Of a stretch of DNA of 64,000 nucleotides, positions 18,698 to 27,734 are shown piece by piece (position 1 is the stretch's first letter; each line of letters opens with the position of its first letter). Source of the stretch: Lyngbya sp. CCAP 1446/10 (GTDB lineage: Bacteria; Cyanobacteriota; Cyanobacteriia; Cyanobacteriales; Microcoleaceae); NCBI RefSeq assembly GCF_026130175.1, contig NZ_JAIGNI010000012.1, positions 1 through 64,000 on the forward strand, written 5' to 3'. The notes under the pieces were generated by a model, which searched no databases, was not told where the DNA came from, and worked only from the letters and a program-made list of their open reading frames with translations. The position numbers and the translations under genes were made by a program.

Positions 18698-18952
18698 ATG
18701 CCAATCAAAGTTAGAGATATCATTAAACAAATAGAGGCCGACGGTTGGTATCTAGCTAGAACGCGAGGGAGTCACCGCCAGTACAAACATCCTACTAAAT
18801 CGGGTTTAGTTACAGTTCCCGGTAAACCATCTGATGATTTAGCTATCGGTACATCCAATAATATTCTCAAACAAGCTCAATTGAGAGAAGTCAAAGAGCA
18901 ACAAGAACCTAACGAAGTCGAAACAAATCATCAAGATGAGGATCTCAACTAA
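18698..18952 (+). CDS. hicA: HicA-family mRNA interferase toxin
   Basis: 84 residues. HicA toxins are double-stranded-RNA-binding-fold ribonucleases that cleave mRNA. MPIKVRDIIKQIEADGWYLA is the typical start, and GSHRQYKHP carries the conserved catalytic histidine. VTVPGKPSDDLAIGTSNNIL is the usual end of the domain; a charged tail (EVKEQQEPNEVETNHQDEDL) of about 20 residues follows and is longer than usual. The stop overlaps the start of the next gene as TAATG, so the toxin and antitoxin are translated together. Confidence 0.92.
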   Translation: MPIKVRDIIKQIEADGWYLARTRGSHRQYKHPTKSGLVTVPGKPSDDLAIGTSNNILKQAQLREVKEQQEPNEVETNHQDEDLN

Positions 18953-19161
18953 TGCGTTATGCCATTGTGATAGAAAAAACACCGAATAACTATTCAGCTT
19001 ACGCGCCAGATTTACCCGGATGTGCCGCCACAGGCGCAACCCTTGCAGAAATACAGCAGCAAATTAAAGAAGCGATCGAATTTCATTTAGAAGGATTGCG
19101 AGAGGAAGGTTTACCAATTCCCGAACCAACTACGCTTTGTGAATATGTGGAAGCACGATAA
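18952..19161 (+). CDS. hicB: HicB-family antitoxin
   Basis: 69 residues, a short HicB: the partial RNase H-like fold with MRYAIVIEKTPNNYSAYAPD, LPGCAATGATLAEIQQQIKE and AIEFHLEGLREEGLPIPEP. It lacks a separate C-terminal DNA-binding domain, as many cyanobacterial HicB proteins do, so operator binding may be weak or need another factor. It overlaps hicA by one base. It should bind and block HicA. A run of CTGTCAACTGT repeats follows the stop. Confidence 0.92.
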   Translation: MRYAIVIEKTPNNYSAYAPDLPGCAATGATLAEIQQQIKEAIEFHLEGLREEGLPIPEPTTLCEYVEAR

Positions 19162-19199
19162 TCTCAGAAACCCGGTTTCTTGCTGACACACCCTACAAC

Positions 19200-19232
19200 T
19201 ACTGTCAACTGTCAACTGTCAACTGTCAACTG
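19200..19232. repeat. CTGTCAA heptamer repeat
   Basis: Four or so tandem copies of CTGTCAA between hicB and the sugar kinase gene, related to those at 9610 and 60372. Confidence 0.7.
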
Positions 19233-19238
19233 CTATAA

Positions 19239-20522
19239 ATGAATCTTTATTTGGGAATAGATTTCGGTACTACGGGCGCTCGATCGACAATTATCGACTC
19301 CCAGGGTACAATCCATTGTGAGACAGAATACACTTTTGCCGACGCACAACACCTGGAATTGCCCTCGGTGTGGCAAAATGCACTCTCGGCTGTAATTGAG
19401 CAAATCCCCCCAACCATCCGCAATCAGGTAAAGGCGATCGCCCTTGACGGCACATCCTCCACAGTCATGCTGTGCGATACTGACGGTATACCCGTATGCG
19501 AACCAATTTTATACAACGATGCGCGCGGTGCAGCCGTTACAGAGAGATTGCGGGCGATCGCACCACCAAACCACACAGTATTAAGCGCTACATCCAGTCT
19601 GGCAAAACTCCTGTGGTGGCAAAACTTTCGAGGCTTTACCAGCCCACTTTATTTCCTGCATCAAGCTGATTGGCTAGCATTTTTGCTGCACGGAAAATTA
19701 GGAATTAGCGACTATCACAATGCTTTAAAACTCGGTTTTGACGTTGATACTTTGTGCTATCCCGATTGGCTGATCCAGGGAATTGCCGGCGCTGTAACGC
19801 CTAATTTACCGCACGTTGTCGCACCGGGCACGCCTGTGGGGGAAATTAAAGTGGCATTGGGCGATCGCTTCGGATTCCCCCCAGATTGTACAGTTTATGC
19901 TGGTACAACCGATAGTATTGCAGCATTTCTAGCAAGCGGTGTCAATTCACCAGGAGAAGCAGTAACTTCTCTCGGTTCTACATTAGCCGTCAAACTGTTA
20001 AGTTATACCCGCGTAGATGATGCGAAATACGGGATTTACAGTCACAAATTAGGCGATTTGTGGTTAGTTGGAGGCGCTTCTAATACGGGAGGTGCGGTGC
20101 TGCGACACTTTTTTACTGATGCTGAGTTAGATAATTATAGCACACAAATCGATCCAGAGCAAGGGAGTTTGCTGGATTATTACCCATTATTGAAAAAGGG
20201 TGATCGCTTTCCAATTAATGACCCGAATTTGTCGCCCAGACTAGAACCGCGTCCCGCTGATTCTGTGGAATTTCTGCACGGTTTGCTAGAAAGTATCGCG
20301 CGGATTGAAGCGCGGGGATATCAATTATTGCAGGAGTTGGGTGCAACTCCTTTGACAAAGGTTTATACTGCTGGCGGTGGTGCAAAAAATATGGTTTGGA
20401 GTGCGATCAGAAAGCGTTATTTGAAAGTGCCTGTGGTGACTCCCGTTAATACTGCGGCTGCTTATGGAAGTGCGTTATTGGCGAAGCAGGGAAGTGAATC
20501 GATTTTAGATATTAGATTTTAG
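19239..20522 (+). CDS. FGGY-family carbohydrate kinase (D-ribulokinase-like)
   Basis: 427 residues, shorter than xylulokinases (about 490). The first phosphate loop is LGIDFGTTGARSTIID. The substrate side includes LDGTSSTVMLCD and YNDARG. The adenosine region TTDSIAAFLASG and the C-terminal GGGAKNMVWSAIRKRYLKVP are present. This compact form is the cyanobacterial type for which D-ribulose phosphorylation has been shown in Synechococcus (established for that relative, inferred here). Cytosolic. Single gene following hicAB after a repeat. Confidence 0.88.
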   Translation: MNLYLGIDFGTTGARSTIIDSQGTIHCETEYTFADAQHLELPSVWQNALSAVIEQIPPTIRNQVKAIALDGTSSTVMLCDTDGIPVCEPILYNDARGAAVTERLRAIAPPNHTVLSATSSLAKLLWWQNFRGFTSPLYFLHQADWLAFLLHGKLGISDYHNALKLGFDVDTLCYPDWLIQGIAGAVTPNLPHVVAPGTPVGEIKVALGDRFGFPPDCTVYAGTTDSIAAFLASGVNSPGEAVTSLGSTLAVKLLSYTRVDDAKYGIYSHKLGDLWLVGGASNTGGAVLRHFFTDAELDNYSTQIDPEQGSLLDYYPLLKKGDRFPINDPNLSPRLEPRPADSVEFLHGLLESIARIEARGYQLLQELGATPLTKVYTAGGGAKNMVWSAIRKRYLKVPVVTPVNTAAAYGSALLAKQGSESILDIRF

Positions 20523-20695
20523 GATTGAAGAAAGCGACCTCACGGATCAATGCGGAAAATTGTAACGTGGATGCTTTTAGTTAGGTTGAAAAGTGGTAAA
20601 TTTGGACTGCGATCGCTCTTGATTAAAACTAAAATGAGAGGAAGCAAACATTCTGATATATTGTGTTAAGTTGTTATCCCTAAAAATCAAGGACA

Positions 20696-21040
20696 ATGGC
20701 AAAGCTACCTGATGACATCCTGAACACAATTTTCACATTGCAGCGACGGCTAGTGGAAATCCTCAACGAAACAACTGCCACAGAATATATTTTAATGCAG
20801 CAGTTTGGCGAGACAGAAGCAACACTCCCCGAACTAGAATCCCTGGATAATGTTAAGGAAAGGTTGAGAAACCCTTACAATCGTTTGTACAGGCTTTTGC
20901 AGCAGGTGGCAGAATCTCAACCCGCTGCGACTGCGGATACGTTAAACTTTCTGTATAGAACGATAGAACAAACAGAGGCGGCTGTCGATGCCTCAGAAGC
21001 AACTATCCGAGAAATCAAAATGGATTGGAATTTGCAATGA
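20696..21040 (+). CDS. Small helical protein of unknown function, first of an overlapping pair
   Basis: 114 residues, MAKLPDDILNTIFTLQRRL, entirely helical in character with heptad-like leucines (RLYRLLQQVAES, LNFLYRTIEQTE). No signal peptide or membrane segment. Its stop overlaps the next start as ATGA (21037-21040), so the two products are probably made together and may form a complex. I do not recognise a family. A role as a toxin-antitoxin or phage-type accessory pair cannot be excluded but nothing specific supports it. Confidence 0.7.
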   Translation: MAKLPDDILNTIFTLQRRLVEILNETTATEYILMQQFGETEATLPELESLDNVKERLRNPYNRLYRLLQQVAESQPAATADTLNFLYRTIEQTEAAVDASEATIREIKMDWNLQ

Positions 21041-21237
21041 ATCAACAACCTAGAATCCCCGACGCTGAAACCAGAAAGCGACACGTTGACAAGATGCGTG
21101 AAGTCTGCCAACAGCTTGACGCTTTGACTCTAAACCTGGATGAATTAATCGCCATATTTGAAGCTGACAACCGCCGCCAGCGTCGAGAACGTTTGGCGGG
21201 TAAATACAGGCGTGTGGAATCTCAGGTAGTCGAATAA
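21037..21237 (+). CDS. Small charged helical protein, second of an overlapping pair
   Basis: 66 residues from the ATG at 21037 (MNQQPRIPDAETRKRHVDKM), which overlaps the previous stop. The frame extends four codons up, but the overlapping start fits coupled translation. Middle: VCQQLDALTLNLDELIAIFE, a leucine heptad. C-terminus: very basic, NRRQRRERLAGKYRR. A short coiled coil with a basic tail, which may bind its partner or nucleic acid. Unknown family. Confidence 0.65.
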   Translation: MNQQPRIPDAETRKRHVDKMREVCQQLDALTLNLDELIAIFEADNRRQRRERLAGKYRRVESQVVE

Positions 21238-21384
21238 GATATAAGATATTGCATCATTCATTCTTAATAAGTCTTTTATGAACAGGCATCTTGCCTGTTC
21301 CACAAAGAGTGAATTTTATTGTGGAAAAGGCCGGAGATCCTGTTAAGCGATAAGATTTCCTACGCGATCGCCTCAAGATGCAGA

Positions 21385-21530
21385 CGGCGGTTGAAACCGC
21401 GTCTATACAAACGATGTCCGCCTCCGCGGACTGAAGAAAAAAATGTAATTTTTACTGTAATTTTAACCGCCCATTCTTCAACCCGCGCACCATCCGGGTT
21501 TTGCCTGTATAGACGAGGTTTCAACCGCCG
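21385..21530 (+). repeat. Family A palindromic element, copy 3
   Basis: CGGCGGTTGAAACCGCGTCT at the left, GAGGTTTCAACCGCCG at the right, inner stem TCCGCCTCCGCGGACTGAAG and ACCCGCGCACCATCCGGG. Its right end lies about 9 bp beyond the stop codon (21540) of the minus-strand helicase gene. Confidence 0.85.
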
Positions 21531-21539
21531 GATTTTCTA

Positions 21540-23885
21540 TTACACTCGCTGCAACTTCGCCGTTCTCGGATCGATGATTTTGCGGCCCAAACCTTTAAAT
21601 TTAATTGCCAGATTAGTTTTATCACCCACTCCCAAAACGTGGGTAATTTCTCCAACTCCAAAAGCATGATGAAAAACCCGTTCCCCAGTTTTCCACTCTG
21701 ATGGAGAACTCCCAGAATGGGCTACTGAATTATTAGTCTTTCCCTGCGATGCAGCCGTTTTGGCCGTCTTAGTTTTCTTCGCACTTCCAGCCAGCAAATG
21801 TGTCGGTAATTCGCCCAAGAATAGCGAAGGCGTGCAGTGTTCGCGGTATCCTCCCCAGAGGCGGCGTTCGCGAGTGTGGGTAAGAAATAGCAATTCCTGG
21901 GCGCGAGTGATGCCGACATAGCACAAACGGCGTTCTTCTTCAACTGCTTTTGGGTCATCCAAACTGCGGAAATTGGGAAATAAACCCTGTTCCATTCCGA
22001 CTAGAAAGACTACGGGAAATTCTAACCCTTTCGCGGAGTGCAGCGTCATCAGCGACACGCGGGAATCGTCTTCTTTCAAGTCATCTAAATCGGATGCTAA
22101 GGATGCTTTTGCTAAAAATGATGTTAGCGTCGGTTCTTCGTTTTGTTCTTCAAATTGGATCACCGCGTTGTACAATTCTCGAACGTTGGCGATGCGATTT
22201 TCTGCTTCCTCGGTTCCTTGATTTTTCAAATCGTCAATGTAACCAGAATCTTCGATAATTCCTTGGACAATTTGCGACGCGGGCGTAGTTTCAAGTTTTT
22301 GTTGCCAATTACTAATCATTTGGGCAAACTTAATGATAGCTTTTGCCGATCGCCCTGCGAGAGTATTTACAGAAGATTCATCGCTGAGGATTTCCCATAA
22401 CGGAATCCCCAATTGGGTTCCAGCGTCTTCGATTTTACCAAATGTGGTATCGCCAATGCCGCGGCGGGGAGTGTTGATGATGCGTTTGAGGCTGACGCTA
22501 TCGTCGGGATTGGCGATCGTCCGCAGGTATGCTAGGATATCTTTGATTTCTTTGCGATCGTAAAACTTCAGGCCGCCGACAATATTGTAGGGAATATCCA
22601 AGTACATTAACGCTTCTTCAAAGGAGCGAGATTGAGCGTTGGTGCGGTACAGAATCGCAAAGTTACTCCCGTGTTCGTACTCCGAGTTTTGGCGCTTCAG
22701 CGACTGAATTTGACCCGCTACAAATTGCGCTTCATCTATTTCGTTGTCAGCGCGCCATACCACAATCGGAGCTCCGGGTTCGCGAGTCGGCCGCAGAACT
22801 TTCTCGATGCGTTCGGTATTGTGTTCGATCAAGTGGTTGGCGGCTTGCAGGATGTTTTCGCGCGATCGATAATTCTCCTCTAATTTTACCATCGTCTGAG
22901 TTTTTTCGTCCGACAAACCATCGCCGAAATCCTCTTGAAATTCCAGCAAGATGGTATAATCCGCCATCCGAAAACTGTAAATAGATTGATCGACATCGCC
23001 CACCACAAAAATCGAGCGATTTTGCCATTTATCAAACTCTTTCGGGTCAACATTATTTGTGACCAACATCCGAATCAAATCATATTGAGTGCGGTTCGTA
23101 TCTTGGTATTCATCAACTAAAATATGTCTGAATTTGTGATGCCAATAACTTAATACTTGCTCGTTTTGGGATAAGAGTTTAACCGGAACCAGAATTAAAT
23201 CGTCAAAATCTAAGCCGTTGTTGGCGGCTAAAGCATCTTGGTAGCGGCTGTAAACATCCGCAATTACGCGCCCTCTGTAATCCGGTTCTGCGGCTAGGAA
23301 TTCTTGAGGCGACCAACCTTTATTTTTAGCGTTGCTGATGACATAGCGGACTTTGCGCGGGTCAAACTTCTTGTCATCGAGGTTAAGGACTTTGGTAACA
23401 ATTTGTTTGACGAGAGTTTGAGCATCTGACTCGTCAAAAATTGAAAAATTCTTCTTCCATTGGCGGCCTTTTTCGTCTTGATATTTCTCAATGTCGTAGC
23501 GGAGAATGCGGCCACAGAGAGAGTGAAAAGTCCCCATCCAAATCTGTTTGGTGATTTTTTGATAAATTTGCGATCGCAATCTGGTTTGCACATCCGGCGC
23601 TAAATCTGCCAAAGGTTTGCCATATTCAGCTTCAGCTTGCTGAGTCGCCAGCAATTTCTCAATTCTTTCTTTCATCTCCCTAGCGGCTTTATTCGTAAAT
23701 GTCACCGCCAAAATATTTTCGGGATCGACTCGGTTGGTGCGAACTAAGTTTGCTACGCGGTAAGTTAGAGCTCTGGTTTTCCCCGAACCAGCCCCCGCTA
23801 CTACTAACAGCGGCCCGTTGTAATGGACGACTGCTTGGCGCTGGGATGGGTTGAGGTGGCTGAGGTGATCGGTAGTTTGAGTCAT
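21540..23885 (-). CDS. pcrA: UvrD/PcrA-family ATP-dependent DNA helicase
   Basis: Superfamily 1A 3'-5' helicase for repair and removal of proteins from DNA, 781 residues, full length. Motifs in order: Walker A VVAGAGSGKTRAL, Q-region LNPSQRQAV, motif II LVDEYQDTN, motif III GDVDQSIYSFRMAD, LEENYRS, LMTLHSAKGLEFP, and YVGITRAQELLFLTHTRERR. After a low-complexity linker the C-terminus has VFHHAFGVGEITHVLG, the Tudor-like domain that binds RNA polymerase in PcrA. The start MTQTTDHLSHLNPSQ fits the family. Single gene between two family A palindromes. Confidence 0.94.
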   Translation of the reverse strand: MTQTTDHLSHLNPSQRQAVVHYNGPLLVVAGAGSGKTRALTYRVANLVRTNRVDPENILAVTFTNKAAREMKERIEKLLATQQAEAEYGKPLADLAPDVQTRLRSQIYQKITKQIWMGTFHSLCGRILRYDIEKYQDEKGRQWKKNFSIFDESDAQTLVKQIVTKVLNLDDKKFDPRKVRYVISNAKNKGWSPQEFLAAEPDYRGRVIADVYSRYQDALAANNGLDFDDLILVPVKLLSQNEQVLSYWHHKFRHILVDEYQDTNRTQYDLIRMLVTNNVDPKEFDKWQNRSIFVVGDVDQSIYSFRMADYTILLEFQEDFGDGLSDEKTQTMVKLEENYRSRENILQAANHLIEHNTERIEKVLRPTREPGAPIVVWRADNEIDEAQFVAGQIQSLKRQNSEYEHGSNFAILYRTNAQSRSFEEALMYLDIPYNIVGGLKFYDRKEIKDILAYLRTIANPDDSVSLKRIINTPRRGIGDTTFGKIEDAGTQLGIPLWEILSDESSVNTLAGRSAKAIIKFAQMISNWQQKLETTPASQIVQGIIEDSGYIDDLKNQGTEEAENRIANVRELYNAVIQFEEQNEEPTLTSFLAKASLASDLDDLKEDDSRVSLMTLHSAKGLEFPVVFLVGMEQGLFPNFRSLDDPKAVEEERRLCYVGITRAQELLFLTHTRERRLWGGYREHCTPSLFLGELPTHLLAGSAKKTKTAKTAASQGKTNNSVAHSGSSPSEWKTGERVFHHAFGVGEITHVLGVGDKTNLAIKFKGLGRKIIDPRTAKLQRV

Positions 23886-23999
23886 AGCTGAAATGTTAGT
23901 TGTTGGATTTTTTTAAGGGATAAATAATACTTAGTATCGGATACGGGGAGTTTTTTTAAGGTTGGGTGCGATCGCTATATAATATAATATCAGATAAGA

Positions 24000-24137
24000 C
24001 GGCGGTTGAAACCGCGTCTACACAAACGATGTCCGCCTCCGCGGACTGAAGAAAATTACGTAAAACGTAATTTTCAACGCCTATTCTTCAACCTGCGGAG
24101 GCGGGTTTTGTCTGTGTAGCCGCGGTTGAAACCGCCG
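24000..24137 (+). repeat. Family A palindromic element, copy 4
   Basis: CGGCGGTTGAAACCGCGTCT at the left and GCGGTTGAAACCGCCG at the right, with TCCGCCTCCGCGGACTGAAG inside. It ends about 6 bp beyond the stop (24144) of the minus-strand DUF1232 gene, and lies upstream of pcrA. Confidence 0.85.
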
Positions 24138-24143
24138 GGTATT

Positions 24144-24527
24144 CTAACGTTTCAATATTTGTTTGAGCAAAATAGCTGTTAATATTCCCAAGCCGATCCA
24201 AATAGCAATAATTACAGCAGCGGTGGCCCGATTTATCGGTTTTCCTCGCTCTATTTCTGCGGCTGCTTTTTCCCGACACTCGGCTAAAACCTGTGGTGGA
24301 ATCATCTTGAGTACCAGCCAAATCCCCAAGGGTACAATTATCAAATCGTCCAAGTAGCCGAGAATTGGGATGAAGTCAGGAATTAGGTCGATCGGGCTAA
24401 AGGCATACGCAACCGTAACACCCGCTAAAACTCTCGCATACCAAGGTACTCTCTGGTCTATACTGGCTAAATAAACAGCGTAAGTCTCTTTTTTTAGTTG
24501 GCGGGCAGCTTGTTTTAAGGATTGCAT
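24144..24527 (-). CDS. DUF1232 (YkvA-like) membrane protein
   Basis: 127 residues. The DUF1232 core is plain: WYARVLAGVTVAYAFSPIDL, IPDFIPILGYLDDLIIVPLG, and WLVLKMIP. Membrane segments are near 34-50, 62-80 and, at the C-terminus, about 100-122 (AAVIIAIWIGLGILTAILLK). The family's job is not established. Transcribed from a start at 24527, divergent from the SIMPL gene 120 bp away, so the two could share a promoter region. Confidence 0.88.
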   Translation of the reverse strand: MQSLKQAARQLKKETYAVYLASIDQRVPWYARVLAGVTVAYAFSPIDLIPDFIPILGYLDDLIIVPLGIWLVLKMIPPQVLAECREKAAAEIERGKPINRATAAVIIAIWIGLGILTAILLKQILKR

Positions 24528-24649
24528 ATAAAAACTAATGACACATGACTAAAAATTTTAGTTGCTAAAAATGTAACAGGCTGAATATTTGGCAATTCCA
24601 GTGCGAAGGTAAAGTATAGCATCTGTTGTATGTGAGGAGAATCGACTTT

Positions 24650-25384
24650 ATGAATTCAAATTTGCAACGCGGTACTAGAATCAATTTCCGTAGTCTGCTA
24701 ACAGCGTTATGTTTAACGTTAACTCTCGTGAGTTTTGTGAGATTAGATCCGGCGGTGGCTCAAGAACAGCGGATCAGAACGCTGACTGTGACTGGGCGGG
24801 GTATTGAAGCGATTCCGACAACTCAAACGCAAGTGCGTTTGGGGGTTGAGGTACAGGGGAAAACGGCGGCTGCGGTGCAGCAGGAAGCGGCGAGACGATC
24901 GTCCGCTGTGGTAGAGTTGCTGCGATCGCGCCAAGTGGAAAAACTCGAAACCGCCGGCATCAACCTCAGCCCGAATTACAGCAACGAAAACAATCAGCAG
25001 CGGATAATAGGGTATACTGCTACAAATACCGTCAGTTTTCGCATCAATACTCAATCTGCCGGCACTTTGCTCGACGATGCGGTGACAGCCGGAGCAACAC
25101 GAATTCAAGGTGTGAGTTTTGTGGCCGCCGAAAGTGCGATCGAACAAGCTCAAAAACAAGCACTCAAAAAAGCAACTCAAGATGCTCAAGCGCAAGCAGA
25201 TGCAGTCCTGAGCGCCCTAAACCTCAAGCGGGGAGAGATTCTAGGAATTCAAGTCAACGGTGCGATCGCGCCGGCTCCTGTGTACCAGAAGTTGGAGGCT
25301 CGCAGTGCTAGTTTTGCTACAACGCCCGTGGTGGGAGGGGAACAGGAGGTAGATGCTTCTGTGACTTTGCAAATTAGCTATTAA
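24650..25384 (+). CDS. SIMPL domain (DUF541) periplasmic protein
   Basis: 244 residues from the ATG at 24650, preceded by GAGGAGA. The frame is open eight codons higher. A signal peptide is visible: basic start, then LLTALCLTLTLVSFVRLDPA with a cut likely after VAQ. The mature part begins IRTLTVTGRGIEAIPTTQTQ, typical of SIMPL, followed by VQQEAARRSSAVVELLRSR and the family end VDASVTLQISY. It is probably in the periplasm. The molecular role of the family is not known; BP26/Omp28-like rings are known relatives. Confidence 0.88.
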   Translation: MNSNLQRGTRINFRSLLTALCLTLTLVSFVRLDPAVAQEQRIRTLTVTGRGIEAIPTTQTQVRLGVEVQGKTAAAVQQEAARRSSAVVELLRSRQVEKLETAGINLSPNYSNENNQQRIIGYTATNTVSFRINTQSAGTLLDDAVTAGATRIQGVSFVAAESAIEQAQKQALKKATQDAQAQADAVLSALNLKRGEILGIQVNGAIAPAPVYQKLEARSASFATTPVVGGEQEVDASVTLQISY

Positions 25385-25439
25385 ATAGTGAGGGGTTGAA
25401 CTGGCCACCTCAGCTTGACCCTAACTATTTCTCGATTTA

Positions 25440-25598
25440 TCAAGCAGCTTTTTCTACAAAAAACTTTAGCCGTTTTAACCATTTCTGCCAGTAGTCGAGC
25501 AATTGTTCGCGTCCCAACACAAATATTTCCGTATCTTCGGCCCCAAGAGCCACAACAATCAAAGCCTTAACAATTTTAGCGCCAAACAAAGTTTCACT
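25440..25598 (-). pseudogene. Possible C-terminal gene remnant
   Basis: On the minus strand, 52 sense codons read SETLFGAKIVKALIVVALGA then EDTEIFVLGREQLLDYWQKW and LKRLKFFVEKAA before TGA at 25440-25442. The composition looks protein-like, but there is a TAG directly before it and no start codon or ribosome site. It may be the end of a decayed gene. I do not recognise the family. Confidence 0.25.
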
Positions 25599-25667
25599 CT
25601 AACTAAGTCGGTGGAAAAATTCATAATTATCTAAGGAAATATTAAGTGGCGTGCTCTGAGTTAAAGT

Positions 25668-25706
25668 GTAACTGCTCACCGCAACTTTATTGCGGTGAGC
25701 AGTTAC
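25668..25706. terminator. Perfect 17-bp stem-loop
   Basis: Arms GTAACTGCTCACCGCAA and its exact inverted complement around a 5-base loop CTTTA. It has no T-run after it. It could end transcription from either side or be the end of an unseen mobile element. It lies in the 527-bp gap between the SIMPL and LEA-like genes; the rest of this gap shows only the possible remnant. Confidence 0.5.
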
Positions 25707-25912
25707 GACAAATGGCTACAAGCTATTATGAACTATGAACGGAATCTCTCCTTCTTCAGGGGGAGAGTTCCTCAATAAATAGACTGTTCGTTAAACCCTA
25801 GGCGATCGCCGTCCTCCTACACAAAAAAGAGTGGACTCTTTTCTCAGATCCACTCTCTGTTAAACTCTCTTAGTGCTAGCTTTAACAAGCTGGAGTTAAG
25901 TCCTTAGTTTAC

Positions 25913-26998
25913 CTAGTTCTTAATGATTCTCTTGTCATGAATGACCACTTTGTCCTTGAGTTCAGGACTGCCAGATATCTGAATATCGCTATCCTTATTT
26001 CCCTCTGCGGCGGATTCGGCTAGATATTGGGCAGATGGCTTAACATCGTGCGCTGCACCTTTAGCAGATTGGGCTGCATTTTGGGCAGATGACTTAACAT
26101 CCTGCGCTGCACCTTTAGCAGATTCGGTTGCATTTTGGGCCGATGACTTAACATCCTGCGCTGCACCTTTAGCAGATTCGGATGCGCTTTTAGCAGATGA
26201 CTTGATTGATTCGGCTGCACTCTTGCCAGATGACTGAAGCGATTCGGTTGCACTTTTTATAGATGGCTCCACTGCCTTCGCTGTATCTTTTACAGTCGAT
26301 CTAAGATCCTTAGTGGCACCCTCAATTTCCTGAGCTACAGCTTTGGCAGAAGGCTTAACTTCATCGGCAGTGTTCTTAATAGAGTTCGCTGCACTTTGTA
26401 TAGAAGGCTTGACACCTTCGACTGTCTGCTTTACTGAATCTTTTACTTCTCTAATCGTAGGTTTAACTTCCTCGGATGCGCTCTTGACTGCATTTACTAC
26501 AGAAGGCTTGGCTTCCTTCACTGTCTGATCGACAGATTCGGCTATACTTTTAATCGAAGGCTTAGTTTCCTCAACAGTCTCCTTGACTGCTTCTGCTGTA
26601 GCTTTGATAGATGGTTTAACTTCCTCAGCAGTTTCCTTTGCTACTGTCTCTAGCTCTTCTATAGTGTGTTTAATACCGTCTGCTACAGTGTGTGCGGCAT
26701 CCCCTAAATTATCTACAGCACGGTTAACAGTATCAGCAGTACCTTTACCAATCATAGCGCCAGCAACTGAGCCTGCTACAGCACCAAGAATGCCCCCAGA
26801 GCGAGCACCCAGTATACCACCGACTGCTGCTCCAGCTATCCTCGCACCAAGGCCAGAGCCTGATGATTGATCTTCCTGTGATTCTGCATTTTCGTTAGTC
26901 TGAGCCTGAAGCTGCTGGTTCTCGCTATTGTCAACATTCTTTTCCTGGAAGTCAGGATTGGCTTCAGGCTGGTTAAAAGGCTGCTTATTATCAGTCAT
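25913..26998 (-). CDS. LEA-like repeat protein with N-terminal glycine zipper
   Basis: 361 residues. A hydrophilic N-terminus (about 1-48, rich in N, Q, E) precedes a glycine-zipper segment at about 49-90, with GAAVGGILGARSGGILGAVA, GSVAGAMIG. The remainder is helical with roughly 18-residue repeats. The first set is based on VKPSIKxxAExVxxTVEE (about six copies); the last three are nearly identical at AKGAAQDVKSSAQNAxxS. These resemble group-3 LEA/desiccation proteins and form amphipathic helices. No signal peptide. It may protect membranes or proteins under water stress; this is inference from composition. It stands alone. Confidence 0.7.
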   Translation of the reverse strand: MTDNKQPFNQPEANPDFQEKNVDNSENQQLQAQTNENAESQEDQSSGSGLGARIAGAAVGGILGARSGGILGAVAGSVAGAMIGKGTADTVNRAVDNLGDAAHTVADGIKHTIEELETVAKETAEEVKPSIKATAEAVKETVEETKPSIKSIAESVDQTVKEAKPSVVNAVKSASEEVKPTIREVKDSVKQTVEGVKPSIQSAANSIKNTADEVKPSAKAVAQEIEGATKDLRSTVKDTAKAVEPSIKSATESLQSSGKSAAESIKSSAKSASESAKGAAQDVKSSAQNATESAKGAAQDVKSSAQNAAQSAKGAAHDVKPSAQYLAESAAEGNKDSDIQISGSPELKDKVVIHDKRIIKN

Positions 26999-27414
26999 AA
27001 ATATCCTTGGGTATTACTGCTACATTTACTAGGTTAACTATATATTTCTCAGAAAGTCTACTGCCTAAGAACTAGATTTTGACTGTTACTTAAGAAGTAG
27101 ATTCTTAAAGGTACTGACCACTACGGCGCTAGCGGATAGCTGTTCATTCGACCTTGAAGAAGCTGGAGGTGCGCGTTAGCGAAGCCCGCCCCTACGGGAG
27201 GCTCATCAACGAAGAGGATCGCACATCTGGAACAGTCTTAGCTTAGCTATCCAAAAATAACTCATGTATACAGACTTGTTTACCGATTAAATGATTAATA
27301 AATATTCTAAAAAAATGTGGAGAACCAGCTTACAAATTAACGTTTTAAAAAAATATATTATATATATTAGAAAAATTTTACTATTAAATTATTGAATTAA
27401 GTGATTTTTTGGTA
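26999..27414. other. AT-rich gap upstream of the LEA-like gene; one dispersed repeat
   Basis: Contains a GCGTTAGCGAAGCCCGCCCC repeat near 27173 that ends in CTACGGGAGGCTC, a known type of dispersed cyanobacterial repeat. No gene is supported. The remainder is AT-rich (27250-27410), and the promoter of the LEA-like gene must lie here. Confidence 0.4.
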
Positions 27415-27526
27415 GACGTTGCTGATTTACGGTAGGAAAGGCTAAATATGCAAGTCATAGAAACCAGTATCCACAAAAATTCGGGATTTTCAACTGATTT
27501 TTTTTATACCCTGATTAAGCAACGCT
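27415..27526 (-). mobile_element. Family C MITE-like element, copy 1 (112 bp)
   Basis: Read on the minus strand it begins AGCGTTGCTTAATCAGGGTA and ends TAAATCAGCAACGTC. It is the same length as the copy at 34770-34881, opposite in orientation, and similar throughout (shared CTTGCATATTTAGCCTTTC-type block). No coding capacity; probably moved by a transposase elsewhere. Confidence 0.7.
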
Positions 27527-27734
27527 AGATTTTGGAGTGATCTAACTCACGAGGAGAGCTCTTTGAACAGCAACTTGACCGCTTTAGCCACCAGACGCGA
27601 TCGCACTTACGTGTAATTGGGCATAAGTTCGATCGCCCTCAACAAACTCAGCAAATCCAATTACTACCGGATCGTCACTCAAAGTACCCGATATCGACTA
27701 CAGTAAACACAAAATATTATTGGCGGTGATTTGA

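Noticed and set aside
22747-23120. Several open frames on both strands inside pcrA
   Set aside because: Shadows of the helicase frame, which carries all SF1A motifs.
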